From NCBI RefSeq assembly GCF_017873175.1, contig NZ_JAGGJW010000014.1, positions 62,001-126,000 on the forward strand: 64,000 nt of DNA, given 5' to 3'. Source of the DNA: Neorhizobium petrolearium. Its GTDB lineage: Bacteria; Pseudomonadota; Alphaproteobacteria; Rhizobiales; Rhizobiaceae. The notes beneath the pieces were generated by a model, which was given only the letters and a program-made list of their open reading frames with translations, had not been told where the DNA came from and did not search any database. Both the position numbers and the translations under genes were made by a program. Of this stretch, positions 43,855-52,560 are shown piece after piece; positions within the stretch are counted from its first letter, which is position 1; each line of letters opens with the position of its first letter.

Positions 43855-43876
43855 CATATAAAGATTTCTTTATATG
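43855..43876. promoter_or_regulatory. Perfect 22-bp palindromic operator upstream of bmt
   Basis: CATATAAAG, a 4-base spacer ATTT and CTTTATATG form an exact inverted repeat in the 53-base gap before the bmt start. The form (AT-rich, short spacer) is that of ArsR-family operators; in alphaproteobacteria ArsR-type S-adenosylhomocysteine-sensing regulators control methionine genes through similar sites. The regulator gene is not in the window, so the identity is inference. Confidence 0.65.
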
Positions 43877-43879
43877 CGT

Positions 43880-44974
43880 TCAAGTCGCAGCCATCTGCCT
43901 CTTCGCGACGTTGGTGTCTCTTATTCCGTCGCTTCCTTTTTCCCTCTCGCGGCTGGCTGGCATGACCATGGCGGCTATGATGGTCTGAAGGTCCAGCATG
44001 CCACTCGGCGTTCCACTCCCGTCCACCACGACTGCGCGTGATTGGCCTGCCTCGGTCATTTGCCTGGCGGCGGCTTCCAGTGTCGCGTCGGCTGCGAGTC
44101 GCAGGCCATCCGGCGTATCGTCGAGCGGCCGCATGACCGTGCGAGCCCGGATGACGCGGCCGCGGTTCACTTCCTTGACGAAGGCGGTGATGTAGTCATC
44201 GGCCGGTGACAGCACGATCTCCTGGCCGGTCCCCTGTTGGATTACCTGCCCGTCGCGCAGGATAGCGATCTTGTCGCCAAGCCTGAGCGCCTCGTCGAGA
44301 TCGTGAGTGATGAAGACGACGGTTTTCCTGAGTTCTGCCTGGAGGTCAAGCAGCACGGTCTGCATGTCGACGCGAATCAACGGATCGAGCGCCGAAAAGG
44401 CCTCGTCCATCAACAGGATATCGGCATCGTTGGTGAGCGCCCGGGCCAGGCCGACCCGCTGCTGCATGCCGCCGGAAAGCTGGTTCGGATAGTGCTTTTC
44501 AAAACCGGCAAGCCCGACGCGTTCGATCCAGTACTGACCGCGCTTGAGGCTTTCGGAGCGTGGAATGCCCTGGATATCGAGTCCGTAGACCGTGTTTTCG
44601 ATGACTGTCCGATGTGGCAGGAGCGCGAATTTCTGGAAGACCATCGCCGTCTTGTGGCGGCGGAATTCGCGCAGGTCCTTTTCGTTCATCCGGCAGATAT
44701 CGATGCCGTCATAGACGACCTCGCCCGTGGTCGGCTCGATCAGCCGGTTGATATGGCGGATCAGGGTGGACTTGCCGGAACCGGAAAGCCCCATCACCAC
44801 GGTGATGCCGCCCGCTTGCATCGAGATGTCTATGTCCTTCAAACCCAGCACATGGCCGTGCTTTTCATTGAGTTCGGCCTTGGTCATGCCGGCCTTGACG
44901 GCCTCGATATAATCGCGGCCGAAAGGCCCGAATATCTTGTAGAGGCCTCTGATCTCGATGCCATGACTAGCCAT
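43880..44974 (-). CDS. Quaternary-amine ABC transporter ATP-binding protein (ProV/OpuAA/ChoV family) with CBS region
   Basis: 364 residues: Walker A GLSGSGKST, signature LSGGMQQRVGL and Walker B DILLMDEAFSALDP, the last two diagnostic for the glycine betaine/proline branch. The C-terminal about 100 residues form a CBS-type regulatory region (MRPLDDTPDGLRLAAD then MTEAGQSRAVVVDGSG). CBS modules in this family sense ionic strength or nucleotides. It is 8 bases overlapped with the permease gene and directs uptake of choline, betaine or a related compatible solute. Confidence 0.92.
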   Translation of the reverse strand: MASHGIEIRGLYKIFGPFGRDYIEAVKAGMTKAELNEKHGHVLGLKDIDISMQAGGITVVMGLSGSGKSTLIRHINRLIEPTTGEVVYDGIDICRMNEKDLREFRRHKTAMVFQKFALLPHRTVIENTVYGLDIQGIPRSESLKRGQYWIERVGLAGFEKHYPNQLSGGMQQRVGLARALTNDADILLMDEAFSALDPLIRVDMQTVLLDLQAELRKTVVFITHDLDEALRLGDKIAILRDGQVIQQGTGQEIVLSPADDYITAFVKEVNRGRVIRARTVMRPLDDTPDGLRLAADATLEAAARQMTEAGQSRAVVVDGSGTPSGMLDLQTIIAAMVMPASREREKGSDGIRDTNVAKRQMAAT

Positions 44975-45875
44975 GAACCACCTCCGAATGCTTCTGTAGC
45001 CGTTTACCGAAGGCCTGGCTGGTCCGGTCGAAGATGATCGCGATCGCCACCAGCGCGAAACCGTTCAAGAACCCGAAGGTGAAGAACTGGTTGTTGATGG
45101 CTTGCAGGGTATTTCTGCCAAGCCCGCCGACGCCGACCATGGAGGCAACCACGACCATGGCGAGCGACATCATGATCGTCTGGTTGATGCCGGCCATTAT
45201 GGTGGGGAGTGCGAGCGGCATCTGCACGTTCCAGAGCTTTTGAGCAGGCGAGGAGCCGAAGGCATCGGCCGCCTCCAGCACTTCCTTGTCGACCAGGCGA
45301 ATACCAAGATTGGTCAGCCGGATCATCGGCGGTACGGCATAGATCACCACCGCGATCAGCCCCGGCACTTTGCCGATCCCGAAAATCACAACCACGGGAA
45401 TGAGATACACGAAGCTCGGCATGGTCTGCATCACGTCCAGGATTGGATTGATAGCGCCCTGGATCCGATCGGAGCGAGCCATCAGGATGCCGATCGGCAG
45501 ACCGATGACGATAGCAATCAGGGTGGCCACCGTCACGATCGCGAGCGTCACCATCGTATCGCCCCACAGTCCGGACATGCCGATCAGCAGCATGCCGACC
45601 GCCGTGCCGATGGTGATGCGGAGGCTGCGGCTACCGAGATAGACGATCGCCAGCATGATCATCAGCACGACGATCCAGGGCGAATTGGTGAAGAGCCGCT
45701 CCAGATAGTTCAGGAACCATTGCAGAGGCGCAGTCACGGCGTCTATGACGTGACCATATTCCCTTACGAGCCCCTTGAAGCCGTCGTCGATTAACTTGCG
45801 TGCATCACGAATATACTGATCACTGATAGCCGGGAATTTACAGAGAATGCCCGGCACGAAATCGCAGATCGCCAT
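44967..45875 (-). CDS. Quaternary-amine ABC transporter permease (ProW/OpuAB/ChoW family)
   Basis: 302 residues with about six hydrophobic segments and the permease contact loop AADAFGSSPAQKLWNVQMPLA (read as AADAFGSS then PAQKLWNV). The start at 45875 was chosen because the upstream 52 codons of the open frame lack family character. An N-terminal amphipathic stretch (DARKLIDDGFKGLV) precedes the first membrane helix, as in ChoW. Its 3' end overlaps the ATPase start by 8 bases. Confidence 0.92.
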   Translation of the reverse strand: MAICDFVPGILCKFPAISDQYIRDARKLIDDGFKGLVREYGHVIDAVTAPLQWFLNYLERLFTNSPWIVVLMIMLAIVYLGSRSLRITIGTAVGMLLIGMSGLWGDTMVTLAIVTVATLIAIVIGLPIGILMARSDRIQGAINPILDVMQTMPSFVYLIPVVVIFGIGKVPGLIAVVIYAVPPMIRLTNLGIRLVDKEVLEAADAFGSSPAQKLWNVQMPLALPTIMAGINQTIMMSLAMVVVASMVGVGGLGRNTLQAINNQFFTFGFLNGFALVAIAIIFDRTSQAFGKRLQKHSEVVHG

Positions 45876-46085
45876 GCTTTTCCCCTTGTCTGTTCTATAT
45901 TTTGCCTTTCGCAACCCGACATGGCTTTCCGGGTGCGGCGGCAATTTCCGGCACGTTTCCGCGTCGGGAGTATCGCCCGGCGACAACTCCCATGCACCAC
46001 CGCAGACGACATCGAGCGACGTCCACGACAAATGCGGTTGCCGGAGGCAACGCCCGGAGCGTCGCCTTCGGCATGTCCATTACCT

Positions 46086-47081
46086 TCAGAGGGACGCTTT
46101 GATCTTATCGGCGACTTCCGGCGAGACCCACTTGGTCCAAACCTCCGGCATGGTTTCGAGGAAGTGCTTGGCAGCGTCCTCGTTGGTGCCCTGGTTGTCC
46201 GTCTGCCACGCGAGAATGCTGTTGACCGTCGCGTTGCTCCATTTGCGATTCTTGATGTAGTCCATCGCAACGCCTGCCTTCTCGGCAAACTGCTTAGTGA
46301 CAACGGTGAAGGCTTGCGAGGTCGGATAGGAGTTGACCTTGGGGTTTGCGCAGTCCGGCACTGCAGTGCAGGCGTCCCACTCGGCCTTGTCGTGCGGTAC
46401 GTCGAAGGAGAGCTTCACCATCTCGTATTTGCCGAGGATGGCCGTTGGCGCCCAATAATATCCGAGCCACCCGGTCTTCTTTTCGAAAGCGCTGGCGATC
46501 GACCCGTCAAGGCCGGCTGCGGAACCCGTATCAACCAGTTCGAAGCCTTTGTCCTGTGCTGCGAGCGCCTTGTACAGATTGGCGGTCGAAACCTGGCAGT
46601 TCCATCCCGAGGGGCAGTTGGTCACCGCACCCTTCGACGGGTCTTCGGGGGCCGGGAACAGATCCGGATGCGCGAGCGCCTGTTGAACCGTCTTGATGTC
46701 CGGGTGAGCGTCGGCCAGGAATTTCGGAATCCACCAGCCCTCCACGGCGCCGTCGGCGAGGATCTCCGCAGCGATGATCAGCCGGCCTTCGGCAGCGGCC
46801 TGGTCGAGCAGGGTGCGCACCGAATTGATCCAGAATTCCGGCGCCATATCCGGCTGACTTTTCTCATTCATGGAGGTGAAGGTCGGCATCGTGTCGCCCG
46901 AGACGAGTTCGACAGTGCAATCATACCCTTCTTCAAGAATGATCTTGTCGACATTGGCCGCGACACCCGCCGAGGCCCAGTTCATCTCCGCAATCGAAAT
47001 CGAGCCGCAATCGGCCTGTGCCGATCCGGCAAAGGCATAAAGACCGGCGGCGAAGACAGTGGAAGCAAGCAGTTTTTTCAT
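46086..47081 (-). CDS. Quaternary-amine ABC transporter substrate-binding protein (OpuAC/ProX type)
   Basis: 331 residues with a cleavable signal peptide (KKLLASTVFAAGLYAFAGSAQA) followed by the OpuAC fold. Aromatic residues that cage a quaternary ammonium are seen in EMNWASAG, EGWWIPKF and WLGYYWAP. Cys pairs (NCPSGWNCQ and DACTAVPDCA) suggest a disulfide. It is the first gene of the importer operon. The ligand (choline, glycine betaine, proline betaine or other) cannot be chosen from sequence. The ribosome site GGGAGG is in the loop of a small hairpin (47085-47100). Confidence 0.9.
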   Translation of the reverse strand: MKKLLASTVFAAGLYAFAGSAQADCGSISIAEMNWASAGVAANVDKIILEEGYDCTVELVSGDTMPTFTSMNEKSQPDMAPEFWINSVRTLLDQAAAEGRLIIAAEILADGAVEGWWIPKFLADAHPDIKTVQQALAHPDLFPAPEDPSKGAVTNCPSGWNCQVSTANLYKALAAQDKGFELVDTGSAAGLDGSIASAFEKKTGWLGYYWAPTAILGKYEMVKLSFDVPHDKAEWDACTAVPDCANPKVNSYPTSQAFTVVTKQFAEKAGVAMDYIKNRKWSNATVNSILAWQTDNQGTNEDAAKHFLETMPEVWTKWVSPEVADKIKASL

Positions 47082-47880
47082 CTTAAGACCTCCCAGTCTT
47101 ATCGTTCCAAATGTTCACTTCGGTGGATGTCCGGCAAGGCCATCCGCTAGCGCGGGCGCAGTGCATACAACCGGTGGATGCTGCCGCACAGACGTTGCTG
47201 GGGCAATGCGTCTTTTCACATCTGCGGAATGCTGTCACAGATACTGCGCATTTATATGTCAGCCCAATGCAAGGTACGGTTTCCCCAAGAGAAATCAACC
47301 TGTCCCGGGCAAGCGCGCAACGCCCGGGCAAATATCAAATCTTTGTCTGAGCTCGATTCCCGGTCGAAAAATCATCATTTGCCATCGTTCTCAGCGACAA
47401 TTCCAGCGTGCGGAACAGATGGTACATGGTACGCGAAAAAGTCACGCCCGAGATTTGACGTTTTGTAGTCGATTAGCGCCGTTTTCCAGCAGCCCGAAAT
47501 TTTTCGAAAAAGACAAAAAATAAGAAATTCACGCAGCTTACCGTCCGTAATAACTATCCGGTAAGAATGTCGCGCTATTGGTTTCAATGCGGGCGGTTAG
47601 CTTGCCTTTGGCACCGGATCAGGTAGTGCGTACCGGTTGCCCTTGCTTCCCCAACAGGGGCTTAACCTTTGCGGCGAGGGATGTTTTCATCTTCCGATTG
47701 TTGTCGGATTCACCGCCGTCACATCCGAGCGGGCCTTGAGACAGCGGAGATTGACACCTATCTCCAAAGCCTTCACCATTGCCAGGCAATGCAAGTCCAG
47801 AGTCATCACCACCAACAGGGCCGGACGCCTCTCTTGTCTACGAATCGTCCGGTCCCCTCTGGAACAGGCTCCTTCCTTCC
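47082..47880. other. 800-base intergenic region between the importer and cobU
   Basis: No convincing gene. It should hold the promoter of the importer operon (minus strand) and of cobU (plus strand). Visible structures are a hairpin CCCGGGC/GCCCGGG (47304-47328), an AT-rich patch with the palindrome TTTTTCGAAAAA (47500-47511) and a run of short direct elements near 47560-47600. I looked for a cobalamin riboswitch before cobU and did not find its conserved boxes. Confidence 0.5.
47085..47100 (-). promoter_or_regulatory. Hairpin presenting the importer Shine-Dalgarno
   Basis: AAGAC and GTCTT pair around CTCCCA; on the mRNA strand the ribosome site GGGAGG falls in the loop and one side of the stem, next to the start codon of the binding-protein gene. 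Confidence 0.35.
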
Positions 47881-48402
47881 ATGACACGCTCCGGTCACGT
47901 CACGTTCGTCCTCGGCGGTGCCCGCTCGGGCAAATCTAGCTTTTCCGAAAAACTCGCCCGGGAGACCGGCTTTGAATGCCACTATATTGCGACCGGCCGC
48001 GCCTATGACGACGAAATGCGGCAGCGGATCGCCCGTCACCGAGCCGATCGCGGCGAAGGATGGGTGACACATGAAGTGCCGGTCGATCTCATGTCGTGTC
48101 TCGAAGCCATCAATGCACCGGGCAGGGTAGCGCTTGTCGATTGTCTCACGCTCTGGATCACCAACCTCATGATGGAAGATCGGGATATCGATGCGGCAGG
48201 CGAAACGCTTGTCCGAAGCTTCGCTCCCCTTACGGGCCGTCTGATCCTCGTTTCCAACGAGGTGGGGCTTGGCATCGTACCGGAGAACAGAATGGCGAGG
48301 GAGTTCCGAGACCATGCCGGGCGCCTGCATCAGAAGATCGCCGCGGCGGCTGATGAGGTCTTCTTCATCGCCGCCGGTCTGCCGCTGAAGATGAAGGGTT
48401 AG
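47881..48402 (+). CDS. cobU: Adenosylcobinamide kinase/guanylyltransferase
   Basis: 173 residues of a CobU/CobP homologue: P-loop FVLGGARSGKSSFSE (residues 9-23), YIATGRAYDDEMRQRIARHR (about 35-54, with the guanylylated His region), WVTHEVP and VDCLTLWITNL. It phosphorylates adenosylcobinamide and transfers GMP to it in vitamin B12 assembly or salvage. It stands without other cob genes, between a transporter for quaternary amines and a TauE exporter, and its stop overlaps the convergent TauE gene by 4 bases. A nearby B12-dependent pathway makes its location sensible. Confidence 0.93.
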   Translation: MTRSGHVTFVLGGARSGKSSFSEKLARETGFECHYIATGRAYDDEMRQRIARHRADRGEGWVTHEVPVDLMSCLEAINAPGRVALVDCLTLWITNLMMEDRDIDAAGETLVRSFAPLTGRLILVSNEVGLGIVPENRMAREFRDHAGRLHQKIAAAADEVFFIAAGLPLKMKG

Positions 48403-49184
48403 AAACCGAGCCAGATCCGCGCCGGATGGGCCGGATCGGCGAGCAGTTTAAGCGCCAGAGCAAGGCACGAAAGAACCAGCAGCGGCCTGATCAGCTTTGC
48501 GCCGTTCCTCATCGCCATCCGCGAGCCGACTTGAGCACCGAAGAACTGGCCGACCCCCATCAGAAGGCCGATCTTCCAGAGTACCGAACCCGTTGTGGCA
48601 AAGACCAGGAAGGAGCCGAAGTTCGATCCGAGATTGATGAGCTTGGTATGGGCAGTCGCTTTCAGCATGCCGAAACCGGCAAGCAAAACGAAGCCGAGCA
48701 TATAGAAGGAGCCCGCACCCGGACCGAACACACCGTCGTAAAGCCCCACCAAGGGAACAACCGTCAGGCCGAAAACAAACGGAGTCACCCGTTGGTGGCT
48801 GTCGCTGTCGTTGAGGTTCGGTTTGACTGCGAAAAAGACGGCAATCGCGATCAGCAGGAAGGGGATTGCTGCCGCGAGCCACTTGGCCGGCACCATGGAG
48901 GCGAGTATGGCGCCTATGGCTCCGCCGAGAAGCGACATGGCCGCCATCGGCAGCTGTTTTCTTAAGTTGACATGACCGCGCCGGGCATAGGCGATTGTCG
49001 CCGAAGCAGAACCGAATTGCGATTGCAGCTTGTTCGTTGCGATCGATTCCAGTGGCGGAATGCCGGCGATCAGCATAGCCGGAATGGTAATAAGCCCGCC
49101 GCCACCGGCGATCGAATCCACAAAACCGGCAAAAAAAGAGGCGAGGAAAAGCATCAGGACTAGATGCGAGGCGAGGTCGTTCAA
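48399..49184 (-). CDS. TauE/SafE family anion exporter-like membrane protein
   Basis: 261 residues with about eight hydrophobic segments and the two TauE repeats: FVDSIAGGGGLITIPAML near the N-terminus and GLYDGVFGPGAGSFYMLGFV in the middle. Members move sulfite, sulfoacetate or organosulfonates; substrate unknown. It converges on cobU. Confidence 0.88.
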   Translation of the reverse strand: MNDLASHLVLMLFLASFFAGFVDSIAGGGGLITIPAMLIAGIPPLESIATNKLQSQFGSASATIAYARRGHVNLRKQLPMAAMSLLGGAIGAILASMVPAKWLAAAIPFLLIAIAVFFAVKPNLNDSDSHQRVTPFVFGLTVVPLVGLYDGVFGPGAGSFYMLGFVLLAGFGMLKATAHTKLINLGSNFGSFLVFATTGSVLWKIGLLMGVGQFFGAQVGSRMAMRNGAKLIRPLLVLSCLALALKLLADPAHPARIWLGF

Positions 49185-49348
49185 GGAAAAAACTCGGTAA
49201 GCGGCGAAATGCGCGAACTAAGACGCGGCGCGCTTCTCGCATCGAATGTGGATTGACGCAAGGCAATCTCGCTCGAAGTCGCCATGCCGCCGGGGATTGC
49301 GCTGCAAATGTTTGGCGCTATTGTGCGCCGCCTTGAAAGCGGCCGAAT

Positions 49349-50338
49349 ATGGGGATGAAGCATATGCATAAGGTCATTTTTGATACGGATCCGGGCGTTG
49401 ATGACGCCATGGCCCTGCTTTTCCTGCATCGGCATCCCGAGATCGACCTTCTCGGCGTGACGACGGTCTTCGGCAATGTGCCGCTGGAGTTGACCACCCG
49501 CAATGCGCAATTCCTGCATCGGGAATGGAATATCTCCGCACCCATCTCGGTTGGCGCCGAAAGCACGCTCGATCCGTCGCGCCGTGACGACCGAGCGGCA
49601 TCAGTCGTGCATGGCGCCGACGGCCTCGGTAATATCGGCGTGCCGCAGACGATCGACTGGCCGCTTGATTCGCGTCCTGCCTACCAGTTCATCATCGAGA
49701 CCGTGCGGGCCAATCCGGGCGAGGTGACGCTGGTTGCCGTTGGGCGCATGACAAACCTCGCTTTGGCGCTGAGGGCTGATCCGGGCATCGCAGACCTCGT
49801 CAAGGAAGTGGTCGTCATGGGCGGCGCCTTCGATGTGATCGGCAACGTGACGCCTGCTGCCGAGGCGAATATCCACGGCGATCCGGAAGCGGCCGATGTT
49901 CTTTTCACAGCACCGTGGAAAGTGACCATCGCCGGGCTCGACGTGACGATGAAGACGATCATGACCGCCGAATATCTCGACGTTATGGTCAAATCAGGCG
50001 GCCCGTCCGTACAGCTCCTGTCGGACCTGTCGCAGTATTACATCGACTTCTACAAGAGCCGCGTCGGCATTGCCGGCATGGCCGTGCATGACAGCACGGC
50101 CTGCGTCTATCTGGTCCGGCCGGACCTTTTTACCCTGCGCAGCGGTGCTGTGCGCGTCGTCTGTGGCGGCATTGCCGACGGCGCGACGATCCAGTCGCCG
50201 GACCATGGCCGCAAATTCACCGGAAGCCCCTGGGATGGTCACCCGAGCCAGCGGGTCTGCACGGATGTCCGATCCGAAGAGGTGCTGGAAGTCATCCGTG
50301 CGGCGCTGGTGGAAGGTCGCCATTCGATTGCTGTTTAG
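49349..50338 (+). CDS. Nucleoside hydrolase
   Basis: 329 residues (324 if translation starts at the third ATG, 49364, which has GGGGA nine bases upstream). The calcium-binding signature DTDPGVDDAMALL follows the start directly. Other IU-NH features are the Asn of GRMTNLALAL and ANIHGDPEAADVLF near residue 180. It splits ribonucleosides into base and ribose for salvage. It precedes the lipid A acyl operon by about 108 bases and has no obvious partner. Confidence 0.9.
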   Translation: MGMKHMHKVIFDTDPGVDDAMALLFLHRHPEIDLLGVTTVFGNVPLELTTRNAQFLHREWNISAPISVGAESTLDPSRRDDRAASVVHGADGLGNIGVPQTIDWPLDSRPAYQFIIETVRANPGEVTLVAVGRMTNLALALRADPGIADLVKEVVVMGGAFDVIGNVTPAAEANIHGDPEAADVLFTAPWKVTIAGLDVTMKTIMTAEYLDVMVKSGGPSVQLLSDLSQYYIDFYKSRVGIAGMAVHDSTACVYLVRPDLFTLRSGAVRVVCGGIADGATIQSPDHGRKFTGSPWDGHPSQRVCTDVRSEEVLEVIRAALVEGRHSIAV

Positions 50339-50446
50339 GCAACAGTTCCAGCGCAAATTGACGCTCTCGAAAACGAGGCCATTGGCATTTGAGATCGATT
50401 TCCCTATGTGGGACGTTGATTTTGATATTCTTCAGAGGACATGGGC

Positions 50447-50725
50447 GTGACTGCTACATTCGACAAAGTTGCCGACATCATCGCTGAGACCAGCGAAATC
50501 GATCGCGAAACGATCACGCCGGAAAGCCATACGATCGATGACCTGGGCATCGACAGCCTCGACTTTCTGGATATCGTCTTTGCCATCGACAAGGAATTCG
50601 GCATCAAGATTCCGCTGGAACAGTGGACGCAGGAAGTAAACGAAGGCAAGGTTTCGACCGAGGAATATTTCGTCCTCAAGAACCTCTGCGCAAAGATCGA
50701 CGAGCTGAGGGCGGCAAAGGGCTGA
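50447..50725 (+). CDS. acpXL: Acyl carrier protein for very-long-chain fatty acid of lipid A (AcpXL)
   Basis: 92 residues, starting at a GTG that gives [15 protein letters not shown], the usual AcpXL start, with AGAGG eight bases upstream; an ATG six bases earlier is too close to that ribosome site. The phosphopantetheine attachment motif [10 protein letters not shown] has its Ser at about residue 37. The protein holds the growing 27-hydroxyoctacosanoate chain that rhizobia attach to lipid A. It heads the gene cluster that follows. Confidence 0.95.
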
Positions 50726-50743
50726 CCGCCCGCCGACAATCTC

Positions 50744-51217
50744 ATGCTGCTCGAGTATTTCCAGATGATCGACCGCGTTGTGGCGGTCGATCTAGGCGCC
50801 AAACTCCTCAAGGCGCGATCGGTCGTGCCGGCTAAAAGCCCGGTCTTCGAAGGCCATTTTCCCGGAATGCCGCTGGTTCCGGGCGTCCTCCTGATCGAAA
50901 CCATGGCGCAGGCCTCGGGTTTCCTGGTGCTCGCCGCCACGAATTTTGCCGCCATGCCGTTCCTGATGTCGGTCGACGGCGCCAAGATGCGCACTTTCGT
51001 CGAACCGAATGCCGTCCTCGACATCGAGGCGTTTCTGGAGCATGAGGGTTCCGGCTACGCCGTCACCAAGGCTAAGATTTCCAGTGCCGGAAAGAAGGTC
51101 TGCGACGCGCAGCTCAAGCTGCGCACCATGACCTTCAGCGAAATCCCGCTGGCGCCGATTGTCCGCAAGCGCGCGGAAGAGGTCGGCCTTATGGACGCGC
51201 TCGCCGCAAAGGCCTAA
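50744..51217 (+). CDS. fabZ: 3-hydroxyacyl-ACP dehydratase (FabZ-like, VLCFA cluster)
   Basis: 157 residues with the hot-dog fold motif VFEGHFPGMPLVPGVLLIET containing the catalytic His, and Glu in ETMAQASG. It removes water from the beta-hydroxyacyl intermediate in each elongation cycle. It lies 18 bases after acpXL. A terminator-like hairpin follows immediately, separating it from the ketosynthase genes. Confidence 0.92.
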   Translation: MLLEYFQMIDRVVAVDLGAKLLKARSVVPAKSPVFEGHFPGMPLVPGVLLIETMAQASGFLVLAATNFAAMPFLMSVDGAKMRTFVEPNAVLDIEAFLEHEGSGYAVTKAKISSAGKKVCDAQLKLRTMTFSEIPLAPIVRKRAEEVGLMDALAAKA

Positions 51218-51218
51218 T

Positions 51219-51264
51219 AGCCATTCATCGTTCACGACGATGAATGGCTCCGCATTTTTATTTT
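51219..51264 (+). terminator. Strong terminator-like hairpin inside the VLCFA cluster
   Basis: AGCCATTCATCG (51219-51230) and CGATGAATGGCT (51238-51249) form a perfect 12-bp stem with a 7-base loop, followed by CCGCATTTTTATTTT. It starts right after the fabZ stop and 100 bases before fabF2XL. Confidence 0.75.
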
Positions 51265-51349
51265 GACGCAATTCCGGACGGAAAACCGGTTTCCATGTTC
51301 CTGGATTTGCTGGAAGCTCATCCATCAGCCGATGGGCAAAGAGGACACC

Positions 51350-52549
51350 ATGAAGTCTGACAATGATGTCGTGATTACCGGGATCGGGATCGTTACCTGC
51401 CAGGGCGTCGGGAAGGAGCCGCACGTTGCGCTTCTCTCCTCCGCCGATGCGGGTGCGCCCAGAGTCGAGACGGAACGTTTCGCTCCCTATCCGGTCCATC
51501 CTATGCCGGAAATCGACTGGTCGGCGCAAATCCCGAAGCGCGGTGACCAGCGCCAGATGGAGAACTGGCAGCGGCTCGGCGTCTTTTCAGCCGGTCTTGC
51601 GCTCGACGATGCCGGTCTCAAGACCGATGCGGAAGTCTGCGGCTCGATGGACATGATCGTCGCCGCCGGCGGCGGCGAACGCGATATCAAGGTCGATTCC
51701 CTGATCGTCGACGAAGCGCTGAAGCGCAATGACCGCGAGATGCTGCTCAACGAGAAACTGACGACCGAGCTTCGACCGACGCTGTTCCTTGCGCAGCTTT
51801 CCAATCTCGTCGCCGGCAATATTTCTATCGTCCATAAGGTCACCGGCTCGTCGCGAACCTTCATGGGCGAGGAATCGGCTGGTATTTCTGCCGTTGAAAC
51901 GGCTTTCCACCGCATCAAGGCGGGCCAGTCGAGCCACAGCCTCGTCGGCGGCGCCTTCGTTGCCGAGCGTGCCGACATCATCCTGCTTGTCGAGGGTATC
52001 CGCGCCCATGCGACGGGGGACTGGCATCCGATCTGGTCACGATCCCCGGACAATGGCGGTGGCTTGATCATGGGGTCGGTCGGCGCTTTCCTGGTACTCG
52101 AATCCCGCGCGCATGCCGAAGCCCGTGGCGCGCATATCTATGCCGTCGTCGACGCGATCGAAGGCGATCGCGGCAATCGCGACGAAGACAAGCTCGAAAA
52201 GCGCCTGACGCGGCTTGCCGGCCATGCCTCGGGTCTTTCGAAGAACGATACGGTCGTCTTCTCCGGGACGAGCGGCCTTGTCGATCTTGCCGCCCGTGAA
52301 AAGCTGCTGCTTGAGAAGGAGTTTCCGGGAATGCCGATCCGCGCCTATGGCGGTGTGACCGGACACGGCATGGAGGCGCAATTCCCGCTTGGCCTTGCAC
52401 TTGCGGCACTCAGCTTGGATGGCGCCGCGCGCATTCCTACATTCGATGCCCAGAACGAACAGCCGATGACGACGCCCGCCAAGCATGCGGTGGTGACGAC
52501 GGTCGGCTATACGCGCGGCGAGGGACTTGCCGTCCTCTCGGCCGCGTAA
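51350..52549 (+). CDS. fabF2XL: Ketosynthase-like chain-length factor of VLCFA synthesis (FabF2XL), catalytic Cys replaced
   Basis: 399 residues from the ATG at 51350 (GAGGA upstream). It has the thiolase-fold ketosynthase layout, but aligning GEESAGISAVETAFHRI with the TACASGATAIQLGVEAI of its neighbour puts Glu (about residue 175) in the place of the nucleophile Cys. The first catalytic His is also missing (SGTSGLVD instead of NAHGTST), while a second (VTGHGMEA) remains. It resembles the beta or chain-length subunit of type II polyketide ketosynthases and should pair with FabF1XL. The two genes are 11 bases apart. Confidence 0.9.
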   Translation: MKSDNDVVITGIGIVTCQGVGKEPHVALLSSADAGAPRVETERFAPYPVHPMPEIDWSAQIPKRGDQRQMENWQRLGVFSAGLALDDAGLKTDAEVCGSMDMIVAAGGGERDIKVDSLIVDEALKRNDREMLLNEKLTTELRPTLFLAQLSNLVAGNISIVHKVTGSSRTFMGEESAGISAVETAFHRIKAGQSSHSLVGGAFVAERADIILLVEGIRAHATGDWHPIWSRSPDNGGGLIMGSVGAFLVLESRAHAEARGAHIYAVVDAIEGDRGNRDEDKLEKRLTRLAGHASGLSKNDTVVFSGTSGLVDLAAREKLLLEKEFPGMPIRAYGGVTGHGMEAQFPLGLALAALSLDGAARIPTFDAQNEQPMTTPAKHAVVTTVGYTRGEGLAVLSAA

Positions 52550-52560
52550 AGGAGATTTTG

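Noticed and set aside
47059..47523. 154-codon open frame between the importer and cobU
   Set aside because: No ribosome site, Cys/Ser/Arg-rich composition and overlap with the importer signal region; treated as non-coding.
47600..47880. Cobalamin riboswitch before cobU
   Set aside because: The conserved B12 box (GCCACTG, AGCCAGGAGAC) and the CCCGCAACTG element are not present in recognisable form.
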